DNA of 64,000 bases from Saccharothrix tamanrassetensis. GTDB taxonomy: Bacteria > Actinomycetota > Actinomycetes > Mycobacteriales > Pseudonocardiaceae. The translations under genes and the position numbers were made by a program. The DNA lies in assembly GCF_014203665.1 (NCBI RefSeq), contig NZ_JACHJN010000001.1:248001-312000 (forward strand). Reading direction: 5' to 3'. Positions 35,954-45,854 of this stretch are shown in pieces (positions within the stretch are counted from its first letter, which is position 1; every line of letters starts with the position of its first letter). A model generated the notes under the pieces. That model made no database searches, was not told the DNA's origin, and saw nothing but the letters and a program-made list of their open reading frames with translations.

Positions 35954-37395
35954 CCGGCACCGTCCGGTTCACCGACGCGGACGTGGCCGCGTTCGCGTCG
36001 GCCTCCGGCGACCACAACCCCCTGCACGTGGACCCCGCGTTCGCCCGCTCGACGCCGTTCGGTCGGACCGTCGTGCACGGCGCGTTGGCCGCGATCACCG
36101 TCCTGCCCCGGTTGGGCGACGTCAATGGGGCCCGTTTCCTCTTCCGGGAAGCGGTTTTCACCGACGAGCCGTACCGGATCGACCGCGGCGAGGGCCGGGT
36201 GTCGCTGAGCGGCCGAGGACAGGCGGCGCTCAAGGCCACACCTCGCCTCGGCCGGCTGCGTCCCCCACCGTCGACCGGACCAACCGCGCTCCTCCACGAC
36301 CCGACCACGCGCACGACACCCCGTATGCACAGGGAGATCACGCCCGGCGTCGTCCTCACCGGCAGCTACGAACCGCGGTGGGACGACCTGGCCGCCGTCG
36401 CCGGCCGTCCGGTCGGTACGGCGGACCTGGCGCTGGCCTTCGCCGGTTACGCCAGCGGCATGTTGCTGCCCGGACGCGACGGCGTGCTCGCCGAGATCGA
36501 CCTGCGGGTCCACGCGCCCTCTCCCCCGCGACACGCCCTCGGCTACCGACTGCACGTCGAAGACCACGACCCGCGAAGCGGCCTCACCACGTCCTCGGCG
36601 ATCCTCACCGCCGGCGGCTCGCCGTTGGCCGAACTCCGGCTGTGCTCGTTCGCCGGCCGTCGTGCGCCGCAACCGACGCTCGACCGCGTCGCCCGACACC
36701 TGCGACCGGGTTCCGGTCTGAGCGGCCACACGGTCCTCGTGGTCGGGTGCAGCCGCGGCTTCGGCGCCGCCCTGACCCTCGCGCTGCTCAGCCAGGGCGC
36801 GACCGTGCACGGCACCTACGCGGCATCACCACGAGCCGCCGTCCAACTGGCCCTGCACTCCGGACCGCACTCGTCCCGGCTGTGGCTGCACCAGGCCGAC
36901 GCCACCGACCCGGCGGCGATGAGGAACGTGCTGACGGCCGCCGGCGACCTCACCGGCGTGGTCCTCAACGCCACGCCCCCGCTGCACCCGATCACGCTGT
37001 CACCCGACGCGGCGACGGAAGCGAGGCGGCACACGGACCTGGCCATCGCCGCCGCCATGGTGCCGCTGGGCTGTGCGCTGCCCGCTTTGACCCGGGGCTG
37101 GGTCGCCTTCGTCTCGACCGAGGCCCTGGCCGCACCGCCCGCGCAGTGGCCGCACTACGTCGCGGCGAAAGCGGCCATCGAGGGGCTCGCGGCCTGGCTG
37201 GAGCACAACCGACCGGACGTGGACGCGGTGGTGCTGCGCCTGCCCGCGATGCGCACCGAGCTGACCAACACCCCGGTCGGCCACCTGGACGCCCGAACCC
37301 CCGAAGAGGTCGCCGCCCGGGTGGTCCGCCGGATGCTCGATCAGGACTGGGCGACGACCTGCTGGTCGTTCCCCGAGGAGGCCACGATCCGCTGA
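35950..37395 (+). CDS. MaoC-like dehydratase fused to short-chain dehydrogenase
   Basis: The protein has 481 residues and two enzymes in one chain. Residues 5-105 are a MaoC/R-hydratase hotdog with FASASGDHNPLHVDPAFA and FGRTVVHGAL; residues about 115-225 look like a second hotdog (PGVVLTGSYEPRWDD). From about 248 a Rossmann SDR follows, with VLVVGCSRGFGAAL, HYVAAKAAIEG (Tyr and Lys of Y-x-x-x-K) and a preceding SerThr in AFVSTEAL. It could dehydrate and reduce an acyl group on the adjacent ACP. The N-terminal catalytic Asp/His pair of R-hydratases is visible (SGDHNPLH). The 3' end overlaps the convergent carrier-protein gene by 55 bases. Fusions of this order are rare. Confidence 0.83.
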   Translation: MTGTVRFTDADVAAFASASGDHNPLHVDPAFARSTPFGRTVVHGALAAITVLPRLGDVNGARFLFREAVFTDEPYRIDRGEGRVSLSGRGQAALKATPRLGRLRPPPSTGPTALLHDPTTRTTPRMHREITPGVVLTGSYEPRWDDLAAVAGRPVGTADLALAFAGYASGMLLPGRDGVLAEIDLRVHAPSPPRHALGYRLHVEDHDPRSGLTTSSAILTAGGSPLAELRLCSFAGRRAPQPTLDRVARHLRPGSGLSGHTVLVVGCSRGFGAALTLALLSQGATVHGTYAASPRAAVQLALHSGPHSSRLWLHQADATDPAAMRNVLTAAGDLTGVVLNATPPLHPITLSPDAATEARRHTDLAIAAAMVPLGCALPALTRGWVAFVSTEALAAPPAQWPHYVAAKAAIEGLAAWLEHNRPDVDAVVLRLPAMRTELTNTPVGHLDARTPEEVAARVVRRMLDQDWATTCWSFPEEATIR

Positions 37396-37583
37396 ACGGC
37401 CGGGAAATCGGCGGCCTCCAGCACGTCCAGGTAGTCCACTTCACGGGCATGGTTCTCGAACACCTGGACGGCGAACACGGTCGCCTTGAAGGAGTCCCCG
37501 CCATTGGCGAGGAAACTCGCGTCGAATCGCGCCTCCGCGCCCAACACCTCTTGCCAGAGCTCACGCAGCCCGTCGACATCCAT
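37341..37583 (-). CDS. Free-standing carrier protein (PCP/ACP-like)
   Basis: The protein has 80 residues with a phosphopantetheine site at Ser31 in LANGGDSFKA, closer to peptidyl than fatty-acid carriers (G-G-D-S). The helix II that follows is ATVFAVQVFENHAREVDYLDVLEA. ATG 37583 has GAGGGGG 6 bases upstream. It is on the minus strand and overlaps the end of the convergent MaoC-SDR gene by 55 bases. No loading enzyme lies next to it on the same strand, and it is preceded by the SDR gene at 37696. It may receive an amino acid or hydroxy acid from one of the NRPS A domains or from the SerRS-like ligase. Confidence 0.78.
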   Translation of the reverse strand: MDVDGLRELWQEVLGAEARFDASFLANGGDSFKATVFAVQVFENHAREVDYLDVLEAADFPAVQRIVASSGNDQQVVAQS

Positions 37584-37695
37584 GACATTCCCCCTCGTCT
37601 GCCACCGGATTCGATGCTATATCCCGACGAGAGCGGCCCCGTGCTCCTTTCGGCGGTCATCGCGCGGGATCGGTCAGGACGGCGCGACAGGCGTC

Positions 37696-38427
37696 TCAGA
37701 CGATCGTGCGCCCACCGTCGACCATGAGCGTCGCGCCGGTGATGTAGCCGGCCCGGGGCGACGCCAGGAACAGCACGGCCTCGGCGATCTCCACCGGGTC
37801 GGCCACCCGGCCGAGGGCGGTGGCCGCACCCTGTTGCTCGGCCACTTCGCCGACCGTCGCCACGACCGTGTCGGTCATGGTGGGGCCGGGCGACACGGCG
37901 TTCACGCGCACGCCCCGACCGCCGAACTCGACGGCCCAGGTGCGGGTCAACGACTCCAGGGCGGCCTTGGTCGCGCTGTACACCGCCGCGCCGGACATGC
38001 CGATGGCGGTCGCTGCGGTGGAGATGTTGACGATGCTGCCGAAGCCCTTCGCGACCATCCTCGGCGCGAGCGCGGCGGTCAGGAAGAACGGCGCGCGCAC
38101 GTTCACGTCGAACAGCAGCCCGTACGGTTCCGCTTCCTGCTCGAACGTGGGCGCGAACGGGAAGATGCCCGCGTTGTTGACCAGCACGTCCACCTCCCCC
38201 ACCTCTTCCGCCAACCGCCGCACGGACGCCAGGTCCGCCATGTCGGCCGCGATGAACCTGGCCCGTCCGCCGTCCGCTTCGAGCGCGGCGACGACTTCCG
38301 CGCCGCGCTCGGCGTTGCGCCCGGTCACGACGACCGACGCGCCCGCCGCCGCCAGCAGCCTGGCGGTCTCCCGTCCGATGCCCGTGGTGCTGCCGGTGAC
38401 GAGTGCGACCTGCTGTTCGAGTTCCAT
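37696..38427 (-). CDS. Classical short-chain dehydrogenase/reductase
   Basis: The protein has 243 residues, the typical classical SDR length. It has VTGSTTGIGRE (T-G-x-x-x-G-x-G), NNAG, the catalytic Ser in SIVNISTAAT and the Y-x-x-x-K in AVYSATKAALE; the acid at the end of strand 2 is missing (TGRN), which suggests NADP(H). The ATG at 38427 is used here; GTG 38433 is also possible. It is divergent from an ArsR-family gene and the shared promoter carries repeats that suit ArsR control. It may be a detoxifying enzyme under that repressor rather than part of the NRPS pathway. Confidence 0.88.
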   Translation of the reverse strand: MELEQQVALVTGSTTGIGRETARLLAAAGASVVVTGRNAERGAEVVAALEADGGRARFIAADMADLASVRRLAEEVGEVDVLVNNAGIFPFAPTFEQEAEPYGLLFDVNVRAPFFLTAALAPRMVAKGFGSIVNISTAATAIGMSGAAVYSATKAALESLTRTWAVEFGGRGVRVNAVSPGPTMTDTVVATVGEVAEQQGAATALGRVADPVEIAEAVLFLASPRAGYITGATLMVDGGRTIV

Positions 38428-38444
38428 GTCCACCCCGAGGTCCA

Positions 38445-38511
38445 GATGTTCGTGAACTATCGAACATCAACCTAGCCGCACATGTTCGATGTTCGCAAAT
38501 CATCGAATCAG
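38445..38511. promoter_or_regulatory. ArsR-type operators between SDR and ArsR genes
   Basis: GATGTTCG (38445-38452) and CGAACATC (38461-38468) are exact complements with 8 bases between. A second copy of the half-site is doubled at 38482-38495 (ATGTTCG twice), with a partial partner CGAA at 38504-38507, again at 8-base spacing. The region lies between the divergent SDR and ArsR genes. A TAGACT at 38513-38518 ends 6 bases before the ArsR GTG, so the ArsR transcript is probably leaderless and the second site covers its promoter. Confidence 0.65.
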
Positions 38512-38524
38512 CTAGACTCCGGGG

Positions 38525-38872
38525 GTGCGCCACAAGGACCCCCACCCGCCCGTCGAACGGCTGGTGCTGACCGACGTGATGGCCGCGCTGAGCGACCCGC
38601 TGCGCATCGGCGTGGTCCGCCTGCTGGCCGACGAACGGGAACGCACCTTCGGCGAGTTCGACGCCCCGGTGGCGAAGTCGACCCTGAGCCACCACCTGCG
38701 CACCCTGCGCGCGGCGGGCGTGACCCGCACCCGCGAGGAAGGCACCCGCTGCTACGTCCGGCTGCGCCGGGCGGACCTGGAGGCCCGCTTCCCCGGCCTG
38801 CTCGACGCCGTGCTGGCGGCAGCCGGCCGGGACGCGGTCGGCGACCGCATCCGCCTCCAGGCCGAGGGCTGA
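38525..38872 (+). CDS. ArsR family transcriptional regulator
   Basis: The protein has 115 residues with a winged helix-turn-helix. MAALSDPLRIGVVRLLAD opens the domain and the recognition helix is KSTLSHHLRTLRAAGV, followed by the beta-wing TRTREEGTRCYVRL. No metal-binding CxC pair is present, so it is probably not a metal sensor. GTG 38525 has no ribosome-binding site but has a TAGACT hexamer 6 bases upstream, which indicates a leaderless message. It is divergent from an SDR gene and the operators between them suggest that it represses both. Confidence 0.87.
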   Translation: MRHKDPHPPVERLVLTDVMAALSDPLRIGVVRLLADERERTFGEFDAPVAKSTLSHHLRTLRAAGVTRTREEGTRCYVRLRRADLEARFPGLLDAVLAAAGRDAVGDRIRLQAEG

Positions 38873-38950
38873 GCAGCGGGTCGGCCAGCGACCTCGGCGC
38901 CTGCGGGAGCACACCGCCCGGAGGTGTGCTCCCGCAGGCGGTGCGACCGG

Positions 38951-40051
38951 TCAGCAGATGTCGCCGAGCAGCGCCTCCGCCGCCTCGATGGCCTTCTCCT
39001 GGTGCGGCTGCAGTTCCTGCTGGCCCAGGTTGTCGAACCCGAACGGGTCGTCGAACGGCTCCTCCACACCCGCCAGCACCTCGACCACGGCTTGCGTGCA
39101 GAACGGCACGTAGGCCTCGTCGTACCCGCCCTCGTGCGAGCACACGATCCGCCCTCCGCACAGCTCGGCCGCCGCGTCCACCAGCATCGTGGCGATCTCG
39201 CGGTACGCGCGGGGCGTCAGCATCATCCGGGCCAGCGGGTCCATCGCGTTGGCGTCGAAACCCGCCGCGACCATGATCAGGTCGGGCCGGAACCGGTGCA
39301 GCGCGGGCAGCACCACCCGGCGCATCGCCTCCAGGTAGCCGCCCGTACCGGTGCCCGGCGGCAGCGGCAGGTTCAGCGTGTAGCCGAAACCCGCGCCCTC
39401 GCCGCGCTCGGTGACGAACCCGGAGTCCGGCGGGAAGACCCGGTCCTGGTGCAGCGACAGGGCCAGCACCTCGGGGTCCTCGTAGAACACCGCCTGCGTG
39501 CCGTTGCCGTGGTGCACGTCGATGTCCACCACCGCGATCCGCTCCACACCACGCGAGGCCCGCACGGCCTGCACCGCGACGGCGATGTTGGCCAGCATGC
39601 AGAAACCCATACCGGAATCGGGCACCGCGTGGTGGCCCGGTGGGCGCACCAGGGCGTAGGCGTTGTCCACCTCCCCGTCCAGCACGGCCTCCACACAACG
39701 GATCACGCCACCGACCGCGAGCCGCGCGATGCCCGGCGATCCCCGCCCGAACGGACTGCCACCGTCACCGGCGTCACCACCCGTGTCGTCGGCCTCGGTC
39801 AACCGCTGGAGATGACCGGGCGTGTGCACCAGCAGGAGTTCCTCGTCGGTGGCGGAGCGCGGCGCGAGCCGGGTCAACCGGTCGATCAGACCGCTCGCCA
39901 CCACCAATTCGTGCGCCCGGCGCTTGGCGTCCGGGTTCTCGTAGTGCCGGAACGGCTGGATTCCCCGCCGCGGATCGGCGGGCACCAGGCCCGCGTGCGT
40001 CCCGGTGTCGTGCCACCCGTACAGCTCGTGGTACACGTAACCCGTTGCCAT
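38951..40051 (-). CDS. Histone-deacetylase-like (acetylpolyamine amidohydrolase) family enzyme
   Basis: The protein has 366 residues, a class II-like arginase/deacetylase-fold zinc hydrolase. The active site shows the paired His in RPPGHHAVPDSGMGF, the zinc ligands in VVDIDVHHGNGTQ (Asp and His) and the third ligand Asp in AAGFDANAMDPL; the transition-state Tyr would be in HEGGYDEAYVP. ATG 40051 is used; the longer frame has no ribosome-binding site. Bacterial members deacetylate polyamines or acylated small molecules. No histone substrate is implied. It stands alone in this part of the window. Confidence 0.88.
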   Translation of the reverse strand: MATGYVYHELYGWHDTGTHAGLVPADPRRGIQPFRHYENPDAKRRAHELVVASGLIDRLTRLAPRSATDEELLLVHTPGHLQRLTEADDTGGDAGDGGSPFGRGSPGIARLAVGGVIRCVEAVLDGEVDNAYALVRPPGHHAVPDSGMGFCMLANIAVAVQAVRASRGVERIAVVDIDVHHGNGTQAVFYEDPEVLALSLHQDRVFPPDSGFVTERGEGAGFGYTLNLPLPPGTGTGGYLEAMRRVVLPALHRFRPDLIMVAAGFDANAMDPLARMMLTPRAYREIATMLVDAAAELCGGRIVCSHEGGYDEAYVPFCTQAVVEVLAGVEEPFDDPFGFDNLGQQELQPHQEKAIEAAEALLGDIC

Positions 40052-40183
40052 CACTAGATAATGTCGTCGTAACCGCCGGGCGTCTAGCGCTGTCCGAGGG
40101 ACGTTGCGCAGCGTCTCGGTAGAGGGCGAACGCCGGGGTCGAGCAGACGGTACCGGCCCGTCCACCCGGATGCCCGCAGCCGA

Positions 40184-40200
40184 CTGTCCAAGATGGACAG
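40184..40200. promoter_or_regulatory. Short perfect inverted repeat
   Basis: CTGTCCA (40184-40190) and TGGACAG (40194-40200) are complementary around AGA. It is in the 347-base gap between the deacetylase-like gene and the gene at 40399, which otherwise shows nothing I can support. It could be an operator or a small hairpin. Confidence 0.35.
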
Positions 40201-40398
40201 GATCGGATCACCTTCGAGGATGCCTCGCATAGCCCACCGCCATCACGAAGTCCGCGAACGCGACGGCGGCGTCCCGAAATCCGACTGCAAGCCTGGGCGT
40301 GCCTTGCCGGTAGGCCGACACCCGCTGAACCGGTAGTTGTCTGACGGGACGGCATCCGCGACGCTGGGTCCAGTCACCGACGCATGAGGGGGTTACCG

Positions 40399-41007
40399 GT
40401 GCCCACCACGGACTCGTCGTGGCACGACGGGCACAACGAGGTCCGTGACGTGCACGGCTCGCTCATCCAGGCGGGCGCGATCCACGGCGACGTGTACGTC
40501 GGGGCGGAACGCGACCACGAGGTGCCCGACATCCCGGTCTTCGTCTCGGTCACCTGTCGCGGGCACGACTGGGTGCGGGTCGACGGCGATCCACCGGAGG
40601 AGCTGCCGGTCAGCGGCGGGCACGAGATCAGGGTCCTGGTGCAGGGCTACGGCGCGCGGGCGGTGATCCTGCACGAACTCCGACCGGTCGTCGTCTCCCG
40701 GCGGCCGGCCCGACCGGCCACGAGCGTCGGCCCGGCGGCGGTCGGCGCACTGCGGCCACGCGGGTTCACCGTCCGACTCGACGATCCGCCGACGCTTGCC
40801 GCCCGGGGCCCCGAGACCTTCCCGTTCACCGTCACGCAGAGCGATCCCGAACTGTTCGTGCTGGCTCCCCACGCCGACGACGAGGTCGAGTGGCGGCTGG
40901 AGCTGGACTGGACCTGCGCGGACCGCCACGGCACTCTCGTCGTTCCCGAACAGCCGTTGCGGCTGCACCCCGGGAGGCACGGCGGTCGGCCCCGATCCCG
41001 TCCGTGA
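40399..41007 (+). CDS. Uncharacterised actinobacterial protein with NEVxG...QAG head
   Basis: The protein has 202 residues. The head GHNEVRDVHGSLIQAGAIHGDVYV is a short repeat-like motif found at the N-terminus of many actinobacterial proteins of unknown function, often tied to conflict-type effector modules. The remainder is beta-rich with FVSVTCRGHDWVRVDG and FTVTQSDPELFVLAPHADDEVEWRLEL, which suggests a small immunoglobulin-like or C2-like sandwich. GTG 40399 has GAGGGGG 6 bases upstream. There is no signal peptide or membrane segment. No specific function can be assigned. Confidence 0.6.
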   Translation: MPTTDSSWHDGHNEVRDVHGSLIQAGAIHGDVYVGAERDHEVPDIPVFVSVTCRGHDWVRVDGDPPEELPVSGGHEIRVLVQGYGARAVILHELRPVVVSRRPARPATSVGPAAVGALRPRGFTVRLDDPPTLAARGPETFPFTVTQSDPELFVLAPHADDEVEWRLELDWTCADRHGTLVVPEQPLRLHPGRHGGRPRSRP

Positions 41008-41061
41008 GAGCGGACGGGGTCGGGGCCGGACCGGCTCCGCTGTCGGGGTACCCGGACGGCG

Positions 41062-42927
<1,866 letters not shown>

Positions 42928-43077
42928 GCTCTTCCTCCCTGTCGACACCTTGTCGACCCGACATCGTATCGACACCGGGCCGGTGGTCGTCGAACCGCGG
43001 CCGATCACCCGTCCGGGGGTCTCGTCGCCGCTGTCCCGGAGGGCCGGCCGAACCGCGGAGGAAGGGGTGGCGTGCGA

Positions 43078-43224
43078 TCAGTAGGCCATGAACAGGATCT
43101 CGTCCCGGGAGTAGTCGTGGCCGGGGTGGTTCTCCTTGAGGTGCTGCTGGGTCTTCGCCACCAGGTCGTCCTCGTCCTGCCCGACGATCCGTTCCCCGCA
43201 GGGGCACGTGATGTTGCGCTTCAT
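43078..43224 (-). CDS. DUF1059 family small protein
   Basis: The protein has 48 residues: KRNITCPCGERIVGQDEDDL followed by a helix TQQHLKENHPGHD and EILFMAY. The C-x-C-G pair and the His residues suggest a single metal-binding knuckle. ATG 43224 has GGAGG five bases upstream. Function is unknown; such proteins are common and conserved in actinomycetes. Confidence 0.75.
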   Translation of the reverse strand: MKRNITCPCGERIVGQDEDDLVAKTQQHLKENHPGHDYSRDEILFMAY

Positions 43225-43419
43225 CGCATCCTCCGCTGCCGATCCACAGTTCGACTGTACTGACCCCGGCACGGTTGTCGACCGGAATCGCCGACTGGTG
43301 GACTGTCGGCGGCGGTGCGGCCGGGGACGCCCGACCAGCCCCAGCCCCAGCCCCTGGGTCCGGTGCCGTTCGGCCACGTCGATCACCGCGCCGAGGCCTG
43401 CGGATCGCGGCGGTGTCCG

Positions 43420-44259
43420 TCACATCAGGAACGACGTGATCGTCCGGGTGAACCGGGCCGGGTCGTCCAGCCACGGGAAGTGACCGGCTCCCGACTGGGT
43501 GATGAACGTGGCGGCCGGGAACAGTTCGGCGTAGTCGGCCAGGACCTGCGCCGGTCCCGCCAGGTCGAGTTCGCCGGCGAGCAACAGGACCGGCGCGCGG
43601 AACGTGGCGAGCGCCGCGCGGGTGGCTTCCGGGTCGAAGGCGCCTTCGGCACCGAACGCGGCGGCGACGTCCGGCTTCCGCCGCTGCTCCATGTCCGCGT
43701 AGTGCGCCTGCGCCGCCGCGTCCCACCGCCCGTAGGTGAACGGCGCGATGGCGTCCCAGTCGTCCTCGGTGGCGTTGCCGGCCGCGATCGACTCGAACGC
43801 CGTCGCCACCTGCCCGTACCACGGCTCGTCCTGCCGCCGCCGCACGATCTCACGCCGGTCGTCGCTGGTGGCCGTGATGCCCACGGCGATGGTGCTGGGC
43901 GTGACGAGGAGCAGCTCACCCACGCGCTCGGGGTGGCGGGCGGTGTACGACGCGGCGAGGTTCGCGCCGCCGGAGTGCGCCAGCAGCCCCATCCGTTCGA
44001 GGCCGAGGTGCTCCCGCAGCGCCTCCACGTCGTCGACCAGCTTGTCGCAGCGGCAGGAGGAGAGGTCGTCCGGCGTCTGCGACTCGCCGGTGCCCCGGGG
44101 GTCGACCAGGATCAACCGCACGCTCCCGGACAGGCCGCCGAGATCCCCGAGGTACGCCGAGTCCAGCATCGGACCGCCCGGCAGGCACATCACCGGCAGG
44201 CCCTGCCCGACCACGCGGTAGGCGAGCCTGGTTCCGTCACGTGCCAAGAGGTGGGGCAT
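43420..44259 (-). CDS. Alpha/beta hydrolase, proline-iminopeptidase-like
   Basis: The protein has 279 residues. It has the oxyanion-loop region MCLPGGPMLDSAYL (HGGPG-like), the nucleophile elbow LLAHSGGANLA (A-H-S-G-G), an acid in LLAGELDLAGP and the catalytic His in SGAGHFPWLDDPA. The ATG at 44259 is used; the longer frame upstream lacks support. It could be an aminopeptidase, esterase or haloalkane/lactone hydrolase; the substrate is unknown. Confidence 0.85.
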   Translation of the reverse strand: MPHLLARDGTRLAYRVVGQGLPVMCLPGGPMLDSAYLGDLGGLSGSVRLILVDPRGTGESQTPDDLSSCRCDKLVDDVEALREHLGLERMGLLAHSGGANLAASYTARHPERVGELLLVTPSTIAVGITATSDDRREIVRRRQDEPWYGQVATAFESIAAGNATEDDWDAIAPFTYGRWDAAAQAHYADMEQRRKPDVAAAFGAEGAFDPEATRAALATFRAPVLLLAGELDLAGPAQVLADYAELFPAATFITQSGAGHFPWLDDPARFTRTITSFLM

Positions 44260-44386
44260 CGGCGGATCATCGCAGCGACACCCCACCAGGGCAATGACAT
44301 AACGGCATGACATAACGCCGGCGTGCCCCCCGGCACCGTCGGCTGCCGGACGGCCGGCGAACCTCCGCCGGCGCGCCGCGCGGGGG

Positions 44387-44803
44387 TCAGCGTTCGAGCA
44401 CGACGACGGGGATCACGCGGTCGGTCTTCTTCTCGTAGTCGGCGAAACCCGGTGCGTGGGCGACCATCCCGGCGTAGAGGCGGTCGCGTTCGGCGCGGTC
44501 CTGGACGACGGTCGCGGTGGCTTCGAACTTCTCGGTGCCGACCTCCACGGTGACCTTCGGGTTCGCCACGAGGTTGTGGAACCACGCGGGGCTCGTCGGT
44601 GCCCCGCCGTAGGACGCGGCGATGACGAGGCGGTCGCCGTCGCGGGTGTAGACCAGCGGCGAGAGTCGTTCCCGGCCGCTCTTGGCGCCGATGGTGGTCA
44701 GCAGCAGGAGGTTGCGGCCCTCGAACATCCCGCCGACGACGCCGCCGTTCGCGCGGAACTCCTCGACGACCTTCTGGTTGCGGTCGTTCCTCGTGTCCGT
44801 CAT
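44387..44803 (-). CDS. F420-dependent (Ddn-type) nitroreductase family protein
   Basis: The protein has 138 residues. It shows the deazaflavin-dependent nitroreductase pattern: NLLLLTTIGAKSGRERLSPLVYTRDGDRLVIAASYGGAPTSPAWFHNLVANPKVTVEVG. The segment GAKSGRERLSPL contacts F420 in Ddn. These proteins reduce quinones or other electrophiles with F420H2 and occur mainly in actinobacteria. The start ATG overlaps the stop of the TetR gene upstream, so it is presumably repressed by that TetR. Confidence 0.88.
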   Translation of the reverse strand: MTDTRNDRNQKVVEEFRANGGVVGGMFEGRNLLLLTTIGAKSGRERLSPLVYTRDGDRLVIAASYGGAPTSPAWFHNLVANPKVTVEVGTEKFEATATVVQDRAERDRLYAGMVAHAPGFADYEKKTDRVIPVVVLER

Positions 44804-45375
44804 GTGGTCGTGCCCTCTCGTTGTGTTCTCCGGTGACCCGCTCCGGTGCGGAGACCGTCGCAGACCACGCCGATGACCGGCTCCAGCGGCCCGCCTCGGC
44901 GGGCCATGCAGCCGGTCATCAGCGCCTTGACGTCGGGGTAGGTGATGTCCGCGCGGACGGCGCCCGCCTGCTGGGCCTGGGCCAGCAGCTCGCGCGTGCG
45001 GCCGGGAACGTCGAACTCCGCGCGGCCGTCGACGCCGCAGCAGGTGCCGGCCAGCTCTTGGGCCAACGCCCGGTTCGCCGCGCCGACACGTACCAGGGTC
45101 GCGACGAACGCGAAGAAGGCGGTACCCGGGTCCGCACGCTCGGCGAGCGCGTCGGCCTCGTCGACCAGGTTCCTCAGCAGGGCGAACAGGACCTCCCCGA
45201 CCAGGTCGTCCTTGGTGGGGAAATGCCTGCTCACCGTGCCGGTGCCGACCCCTGCCCGCCGGGCGATCTCGTGCACCGGCACCGCCACGCCCTCGGTCGC
45301 GAAGACCTGCGCGGCGACTTCCAGCACCCGTGCCCGGTTGCGCCGAGCGTCGGCGCGCAACGGCCGTTCGTCCAC
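44800..45375 (-). CDS. TetR family regulator of the Ddn-like gene
   Basis: The protein has 191 residues. The N-terminal HTH is RVLEVAAQVFATEGVAVPVHEIARRAGVGTGTVSRHFPTKDDL. I prefer GTG 45375, which has GGGAGGGG 4 bases upstream; the ATG at 45402 has no ribosome-binding site and lies inside the operator/-10 region. The C-terminus overlaps the start of the Ddn-like gene. An inverted repeat with a perfect TATAAT next to it fits autorepression. Confidence 0.87.
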   Translation of the reverse strand: MDERPLRADARRNRARVLEVAAQVFATEGVAVPVHEIARRAGVGTGTVSRHFPTKDDLVGEVLFALLRNLVDEADALAERADPGTAFFAFVATLVRVGAANRALAQELAGTCCGVDGRAEFDVPGRTRELLAQAQQAGAVRADITYPDVKALMTGCMARRGGPLEPVIGVVCDGLRTGAGHRRTQREGTTT

Positions 45376-45390
45376 CGCGCCCCTCCCAAC

Positions 45391-45412
45391 CGGGATACCC
45401 ATCCCGATTATA
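45391..45412 (-). promoter_or_regulatory. Promoter -10 (TATAAT) with overlapping TetR operator
   Basis: On the minus strand TATAAT lies at 45412-45407. Immediately downstream is CGGGAT (45406-45401) paired with ATCCCG (45396-45391) around four bases. Transcription would start inside the repeat, about 25 bases before the GTG of the TetR gene, so binding of the repressor would block initiation. No clear -35 is seen. Confidence 0.6.
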
Positions 45413-45454
45413 GGACGCGGTCGAGCCCGGGGTCCGGGCGATCGGCGGAGGCGG

Positions 45455-45607
45455 CTAGAAGATCACGACGAGCAGGAGGATCACGGCGAGGGCGACGGCG
45501 ATGATGGTGGGGATCGTGGCCGGCGACCTGCGGTAGTGGCTGTCGACGGTGGTGGTGCGGAACCAGCTGTGCGGCACGCGGCGGCGGTGTCGTCGAACCC
45601 AGGGCAT
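45455..45607 (-). CDS. Very small single-TM membrane protein
   Basis: The protein has 50 residues: a basic head (PWVRRHRRRVPHSWFRTTT) and a C-terminal hydrophobic helix (IPTIIAVALAVILLLVVIF). ATG 45607 has GGAGCAGGA upstream. It could be a membrane anchor or a small toxin-like peptide. No family is recognised and it could still be chance, but the hydrophobic tail is very clean. Confidence 0.45.
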   Translation of the reverse strand: MPWVRRHRRRVPHSWFRTTTVDSHYRRSPATIPTIIAVALAVILLLVVIF

Positions 45608-45854
45608 GTCCTGCTCCCGACCAGTCGTTGTCCTCCGGACGGTGCGCCGCAACGAGAACCGGCACATCGTCGACCGCGCTTTGACCCGGTCGTGGCGCAG
45701 GTACCCCACAGCGCCGGCCGCGACACCTTTTCGCTTCGCTGCGCCATTTCCGGCCCGCCACGAGTCCCGGTGGTACCGCCGGTCGGCGGAACGGACTGCG
45801 GAATTCGCACGCCGCCGAGCACGGACCTCGGCGAGCGGTCCGACAGTGCGGTGC

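Noticed and set aside
32923-37395. Calling the FkbH operon a tetronate cluster.
   Set aside because: Tetronate loci also have a linked FabH-like cyclase, a 2-oxoacid-dehydrogenase-type acyltransferase and a PKS; here the only FabH-like gene is 26 kb away in a different operon.
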